Shown in pieces: positions 59,596-64,000 of a DNA stretch of 64,000 nucleotides. Within the stretch, counting starts at the first letter, position 1. Each line of letters opens with the position of its first letter. Source of the stretch: Candidatus Riflebacteria bacterium HGW-Riflebacteria-2 (GTDB lineage: Bacteria; Muiribacteriota; Ozemobacteria; Ozemobacterales; Ozemobacteraceae). The position numbers and the translations under genes were made by a program. Below the pieces are notes generated by a model. That model did no database searches and had not been told where the DNA came from. It saw only the letters and a program-made list of their open reading frames with translations. The stretch is from NCBI GenBank assembly GCA_002839435.1, contig PGYA01000010.1, positions 1-64,000 of the forward strand, written 5' to 3'.

Positions 59596-60964
59596 GGTCC
59601 GAACCGATACTATTGCAGCGGTGGCGACACCGCCAGGCAGGTCGGCAATCGGTCTGATAAGGGTTAGTGGCCCGGCCACCTTCGAAGTCCTGAAAAAGAT
59701 CTTTAAAACAGGGGGAAAGAAAACTTTCCCCCTGCCTCATTGTGTCTATTATGGCTCGATAATCGAGCCAGGTTCGGGGCTTACTGCCGACAAGGTGTTG
59801 GTAACAACTTTTGTTGCGCCTCATTCTTATACCGGGGAGAATCTTGTTGAAATTTCCACGCATGGCAACATGGTTGTGGTCAGCAAGGTTCTGCAGATAA
59901 TTCTGCTTAACGGTGCCCGGGGTGCTGAAGCCGGTGAATTTACCCGTCGCGCTTTTCTTAATGGCAAGATGGATCTGCTGGAAGTTGAAGCGGTTTCACA
60001 ACTGCTTTCAGCTGGTTCGATGAGCCAGGCCCGCCTTGCACTTAATCAGCTCGATGGTTTGCCTTCGCATTTCGTCAGTCGTGTCAGGTCGCGTCTGCTC
60101 GACCATCTGGTGCAGCTTGAGGCAAGTCTTAATTTCCCTGAAGACGCCATCGAAGCAATAGATGAACACCTTCTTGCCCGAGATCTCAAAAAGATTCTTG
60201 CAGAACTTCAAATATTTGCAGACAACGCGCGCAATGGCAGCATGGTGGCGGGTGGTCTCAAAGTCGCGCTGCTGGGGCGCCCAAACTCTGGCAAATCAAG
60301 CATAATGAATTACATGCTTGGGCGAGAACGCGCCATAGTAACCGAAGTAGCCGGCACTACCCGTGATACTCTCGAAGAAAGCCTGATGATAGGGAATTAT
60401 TCAATCAAGCTGATTGATACTGCCGGCCTGCGTGAGCCCGGTGATCGTATCGAGGCGATAGGCATAGAGCGTACACGCCGGGCTGTTGATGAAGCATTTG
60501 CTCTGATCGGGGTCTTTGACGGAGCTGATTCTCCAGATGGCGATGACAGACTGGTAATGGCAGAGCTTGAACGCGCCGGCAAACCTTTTCTGGTTGTACG
60601 TAACAAGGCTGATCTTGCTCAGCGTCTTCCCGACGCTTTTTTCGAGGGAAAGCAGCAAATTGTCGTATCTGCGCTGAAGGGATATGGTCTCGATCAGCTG
60701 GTTGCAGATCTACGCCGGGTTATCGAGGAAAGTGGACTTGCTGAATATGAAGATCTTGTTCTTCTTGGTGCCCAGCAATCAACAGCGCTTGAGAAGGCTC
60801 TGACAGCGCTTGCAAGAGCCAGCGCTGGCGCCGGTCAGATGTATCAGGATATGCTCGCCATCGATCTCGAAGAGGCTGTTCGCGAACTCGGCCGGGTGAA
60901 CGGCGAAACGGTCGATGTGAATACGCTTGATCTAGTTTTTGAGCGCTTCTGTATTGGCAAATAA
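59588..60964 (+). CDS. mnmE: tRNA modification GTPase MnmE
   Basis: This 458-residue GTPase works with MnmG to modify U34 of certain tRNAs (5-carboxymethylaminomethyl group). The N-terminal domain starts DTIAAVATPPGRSAIGLIRVSGP. The G domain inserted near residue 230 has GRPNSGKSS, GTTRDT, DTAG and NKAD, and the C-terminus ends FCIGK as required for activity. ATG 59588 overlaps the jag stop; a longer frame from 59519 reads back through jag and is not used. GGAGG lies 3 nt before the ATG. Confidence 0.96.
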   Translation: MSKVRTDTIAAVATPPGRSAIGLIRVSGPATFEVLKKIFKTGGKKTFPLPHCVYYGSIIEPGSGLTADKVLVTTFVAPHSYTGENLVEISTHGNMVVVSKVLQIILLNGARGAEAGEFTRRAFLNGKMDLLEVEAVSQLLSAGSMSQARLALNQLDGLPSHFVSRVRSRLLDHLVQLEASLNFPEDAIEAIDEHLLARDLKKILAELQIFADNARNGSMVAGGLKVALLGRPNSGKSSIMNYMLGRERAIVTEVAGTTRDTLEESLMIGNYSIKLIDTAGLREPGDRIEAIGIERTRRAVDEAFALIGVFDGADSPDGDDRLVMAELERAGKPFLVVRNKADLAQRLPDAFFEGKQQIVVSALKGYGLDQLVADLRRVIEESGLAEYEDLVLLGAQQSTALEKALTALARASAGAGQMYQDMLAIDLEEAVRELGRVNGETVDVNTLDLVFERFCIGK

Positions 60965-62878
60965 ATGAAAGAAATTAAGCATCATCAGGTAATAGTCGTA
61001 GGAGCCGGGCATGCTGGCTGTGAAGCTGCTCTTGCCAGTGCTCGCCTTGGTGCCGATACACTGCTGCTGACTATGAACCTGTCGACGATCGCGTTGATGC
61101 CATGTAACCCCAGCATCGGCGGGCCGGGAAAAGGCCATCTGGTCAGAGAGATCGGCGTGCTTGGCGGCGAAATGGCAGCTTGCATCGATGAAACCTGTAT
61201 CCAGATGAAATGGTTGAACACTTCAAAAGGGCCGGCGGTTCGTTCTCGTCGGGCGCAGGCAGACAAGTATCTTTATCGGCAGCGTATGACTCAGACGCTT
61301 TTTAATTCGCCAAACCTGACATTACGCCAGGGGCATGTCACCGAAATACTTGTTAGAAACGGTTGTGTCGCCGGGGTAAAACTGGAAACCGGTTTGCAGT
61401 TCGAATGTGACCGACTGGTAGTAACCTCTGGCACTTATCTCAACAGCCGTATCATTCTCGGACGGGAGACCTGGCCCGGCGGCCCGCAAAATCAGAGTCC
61501 GGCCATTGGACTTTCTGACTCTCTCGAGAAATATGGCGTGCCGTTGCGCCGGCTGCAAACAGCTACTCCACCACGTGTGCTGAAAAGCTCGGTAGATTTT
61601 ACAAAACTTGCTGAACTGCCCGGAGACCCTGATGCCGGCGGTTTTCTCTGGGAGAACAGACTTCGTCGCTACGATCGACAGATATCCTGTTTTCTCGCTT
61701 TTGCCGATGCAGAATCGGTGGAGGCAGTGCGGCGCAATCTCAGCGAAAGTCCGTTAATGCTCGGGAACATCACGAATGTTGGTCCCAAGCACTGCCCCTC
61801 GATTGATCGTAAGATCATGCGTTTTCCAGATCAGCTTAAACACCAGATTTTTGTTGAGCCAGAAGGCTGGGAGTCACAGGAACTCTATCTGCAGGGGCTA
61901 ACCACCGGTATGCCCCCTGCCGCACAGAGAGAAATCGTGAGAAGCGTCAAGGGCCTAGAAAATGCTGTGATAATGCGTTACGGCTACGCCATAGAATATG
62001 ACGCCCTTGCACCGGGACTGATTCGCAAGACCATGGAAAGCCGCGCCCTGAAAGGGCTATATACTGCCGGTCAGCTCAACGGTACATCTGGTTACGAAGA
62101 AGCCGCCGCTCAGGGGCTTATTGCCGGCATCAATGCGGCATTGTCAATCAAGGGCCGTTCTCCTTACTGGCCCTCGCGTACAAGCAGTTATATGGGTGTG
62201 CTGGTTGATGACCTCTCAATATGGCAAAAGCCCGAGCCTTACCGAATTACACCCGGTCATGCCGAGTTCAGGCTGACACTGCGCGACGATTCAGCTGAAC
62301 GTCGCCTTATGCGTGAGGGCTACGGCATAGGACTTGTCGATGAAGAGCGCTTCAGAAAGATAAATGAATGGACAACCCGCATCGAAGATGAACTGGCCAG
62401 TCTCGATGGCCTGAGCCTGTTCCCGAGCGGAGAAATGCGCGAAAAACTGGTTTCTTCAGGAACCGGCGATCTGAAAAAGCGTGTTTCAGCCTGTGAAATA
62501 CTGCAACGGCCGGGAATTTCGTATCAGGATGTTAGAAATCTGCTGGGAGAAGAGAAGAAAGAGTGGCTTTCGGCAGCTGATGAGATATACAGTCTTGAAA
62601 CTGAGATAAAATACCGTGGCTATTTTGAGCGTGAGTCCGAAAAGATAGCCCGGACAAAATTTCTAGAAAGCATTCGCTTGCCTCTTTCTGTAGTCGACAC
62701 ACGAGTTTCTTCGCTGGCACCGCATATTGCAGAGCTTCTGCTGTCAGATCAGTTTGACGATCTCAACCAGCTGGTAAGAAAAAATTGCCTTTCACGTTCA
62801 GAACTTGCTATTCTATTTACAGTACTTCGGCAAGATTCAGAAGAGGCGGTCGGCGACCCCGAGGTGTTAAATGATTAA
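60965..62878 (+). CDS. mnmG: tRNA uridine-5-carboxymethylaminomethyl modification enzyme MnmG
   Basis: This 637-residue FAD protein is the partner of MnmE. FAD-binding GAGHAGCEAALASARLGA (13-30), the conserved PCNPSIGGPGKGHLVREI and the second motif GLYTAGQLNGTSGYEEAAAQG are all present, as is the C-terminal GIA domain (YRGYFERE). Its ATG directly follows the mnmE TAA. The stop overlaps the start of the HEAT-repeat gene by 8 nt, so this gene probably continues the same transcript. Confidence 0.97.
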   Translation: MKEIKHHQVIVVGAGHAGCEAALASARLGADTLLLTMNLSTIALMPCNPSIGGPGKGHLVREIGVLGGEMAACIDETCIQMKWLNTSKGPAVRSRRAQADKYLYRQRMTQTLFNSPNLTLRQGHVTEILVRNGCVAGVKLETGLQFECDRLVVTSGTYLNSRIILGRETWPGGPQNQSPAIGLSDSLEKYGVPLRRLQTATPPRVLKSSVDFTKLAELPGDPDAGGFLWENRLRRYDRQISCFLAFADAESVEAVRRNLSESPLMLGNITNVGPKHCPSIDRKIMRFPDQLKHQIFVEPEGWESQELYLQGLTTGMPPAAQREIVRSVKGLENAVIMRYGYAIEYDALAPGLIRKTMESRALKGLYTAGQLNGTSGYEEAAAQGLIAGINAALSIKGRSPYWPSRTSSYMGVLVDDLSIWQKPEPYRITPGHAEFRLTLRDDSAERRLMREGYGIGLVDEERFRKINEWTTRIEDELASLDGLSLFPSGEMREKLVSSGTGDLKKRVSACEILQRPGISYQDVRNLLGEEKKEWLSAADEIYSLETEIKYRGYFERESEKIARTKFLESIRLPLSVVDTRVSSLAPHIAELLLSDQFDDLNQLVRKNCLSRSELAILFTVLRQDSEEAVGDPEVLND

Positions 62879-64000
62879 CAAGAAAAGGCAGGAACTGATA
62901 ATTCAGAATCTGCGCTCGATTTCTTCAGAAGTTCGTATGAAATCAATCGAGCAGCTTTTGCAGATTCCAAACATGCCTGTGCCTGAAAAGATCAAGCATC
63001 TGCAGGTTGTGATCAATGATTCAGAACCAGAAGTCAGCAATATGGCTGCCCAAGCTGTTGCAAGTCTTTCTGGCCAGTCCATACCCGCTCCCGAAGACAG
63101 AGGAAATACTTCTTCTCCCGAAATTTCACTGCCCCCGGCAGAACCCGAGGTTCCAGTCGCGCCTGTCGCAGAAGAAAATATTCCGGCAGATTTTGGCGCG
63201 CCGTCATCTTCACCACAAGATTTTTCAGAATCTACGCTGCCTTCGATAGAGCCTGAAATTGCTGTTCAAGCTCCAATTCTGCCATCGGCCGCACCGACCA
63301 CCGATTTGCCGACCGCACCTGCTGCCGCAGTTTCGCCGCCAGTTTTCGTCGCACCTCCTCCGCCGCCTTTACAGCCGCCACCACCTCCGCAACCGCCGCT
63401 GCAGCCACCGCAACCTCTGGCTTCATCAGATATTCCGTCAGATTCTGACGCTGAAGTTTTTGTCGATGACCCGCCAGATCCGTCTCTGCCAAACCTGGCA
63501 AAGATAACCCAGATTCCAGATATGCTTGCGCATATTCATGAGTTGGCCTGCAACCGGCCGTCCGGCCATGCGACTCAGCTTTTGACCATGGCGCGCAGTG
63601 GTATTGAAGAGGTTGCTTTAACGGCTTTGCAGGCTTTGTTAAATCTCAAGGATTATCGTGTCGCGCCTGAGATTCTAAAAATGCTGGGAGAAGACCAATA
63701 TTCTTCGCAGCGCCGTTTTTTGATGCTCAAAATAATAATGGAGAGCAACCGGTCGATGCACGTTTCTTCTCTTGAACAGATACTGATGAGAGAAAAGGAC
63801 GTAATCGTAAAATCTGGTCTGGTGAAAGTCTATGCCAGAAGCAGTGGCACGGCAGGCGTGGCGACTCTTATCGCCTGTCTCCAGGATCAGGATGCCAGGG
63901 TTCGCGCCAATACTGTCGAAGTTATAGAAGAGCAGAATATCAAGGGTTGCGAGCAGAAAATCATCCAGCTGCTACAGGATCCCGAAAATCGCGTCAAGGT
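62871..64000 (+). CDS. HEAT-repeat protein with proline-rich linker, 3' end outside window
   Basis: The frame opens at ATG 62871 and has no stop before base 64000, giving at least 376 residues. Residues 1-70 form HEAT-like helices (SEVRMKSIEQLLQIPNMPV; SEPEVSNMAAQAVASLSG). About 75-210 is Pro/Ala/Ser-rich with a polyproline run (PPPPPLQPPPPPQPP) and is likely disordered. From about 215 onward further HEAT repeats appear (EEVALTALQALLNLKDYRVA; DQDARVRANTVEVIEEQN). The composition and order recall the 840-residue HEAT protein at 16676. It overlaps the mnmG stop, so it is probably translated from the rpmH operon. Function is unknown; a scaffold is likely. Confidence 0.75.
   Translation, partial: MINKKRQELIIQNLRSISSEVRMKSIEQLLQIPNMPVPEKIKHLQVVINDSEPEVSNMAAQAVASLSGQSIPAPEDRGNTSSPEISLPPAEPEVPVAPVAEENIPADFGAPSSSPQDFSESTLPSIEPEIAVQAPILPSAAPTTDLPTAPAAAVSPPVFVAPPPPPLQPPPPPQPPLQPPQPLASSDIPSDSDAEVFVDDPPDPSLPNLAKITQIPDMLAHIHELACNRPSGHATQLLTMARSGIEEVALTALQALLNLKDYRVAPEILKMLGEDQYSSQRRFLMLKIIMESNRSMHVSSLEQILMREKDVIVKSGLVKVYARSSGTAGVATLIACLQDQDARVRANTVEVIEEQNIKGCEQKIIQLLQDPENRVK

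Noticed and set aside
63232..63507. Frames on both strands in the proline-rich part of the last gene
   Set aside because: They are reading-frame shadows of the Pro/Ala-rich codons; the frame from 62871 is continuous and has HEAT repeats on both sides.

Overview
The window reads as one continuous stretch of a bacterial chromosome with mostly ordinary, densely packed genes. The envelope genes imply an outer membrane and surface polysaccharide: a Wzz-like chain-length protein, a flippase, an O-antigen ligase-like protein, a polyprenyl-phosphate sugar-phosphate transferase, five GT4 glycosyltransferases and full-length DsbD. The gene order rpmH-rnpA-yidD-yidC-jag-mnmE-mnmG is the widely conserved bacterial one, and a CIRCE operator implies an HrcA heat-shock regulator. 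TPR, HEAT, GAF and SpoIIE proteins are prominent. I cannot name the organism. A deep-branching candidate phylum such as Riflebacteria would fit this mix, but that is a guess from gene content. No tRNA, rRNA, CRISPR array, insertion sequence or prophage was seen.

Layout. 1-2014: a truncated unknown gene and a Wzz-like protein, ending in a perfect 26-nt palindrome. 2135-4846: an accessory patch with a hexamer tandem repeat, an orphan Eco57I/TaqI-type adenine methyltransferase carrying dispersed repeats in frame, and an FmdB-family zinc ribbon gene behind a CIRCE operator. 4847-16381: the surface polysaccharide cluster, mostly on the minus strand, with a translationally coupled methyltransferase-flippase-methyltransferase-methyltransferase run. 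16676-22642 (plus): a HEAT-repeat protein, a TPR/transglutaminase protein, a GH114-like exported protein and a Nif3-family protein. A cluster of dispersed repeats separates these from a minus-strand operon (30477 down to 22814) of exported and membrane unknowns, two TPR proteins, NAD kinase and DsbD. 30547-34668: a HIT hydrolase, a DUF885 protein and an O-antigen ligase-like protein. 34785-38039: an exported unknown, RarA, an HD protein and ferritin.

38122-48638 (minus) holds a site-2 protease, a DHH-CBS-polyA polymerase fusion, and a three-gene signalling operon (SpoIIE phosphatase, GGDEF cyclase, HD-GYP phosphodiesterase) with overlapping genes and a clear promoter. 48823-51804: rpsT, holA and an M18 aminopeptidase with good terminators. 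51937-55941: a MoxR-DUF58-transglutaminase module. 56120 to the end: rpmH through mnmG and a second HEAT-repeat gene running off the window.

The most interesting items are the palindromic repeat family, which has entered the methyltransferase reading frame and also forms a large hairpin between two convergent genes; the CIRCE-controlled FmdB gene; the pilin-like cysteine motif inside an exported TPR protein encoded with dsbD; and the degraded DHH and GH114-like active sites. All functions are read from sequence motifs; no database search was run.
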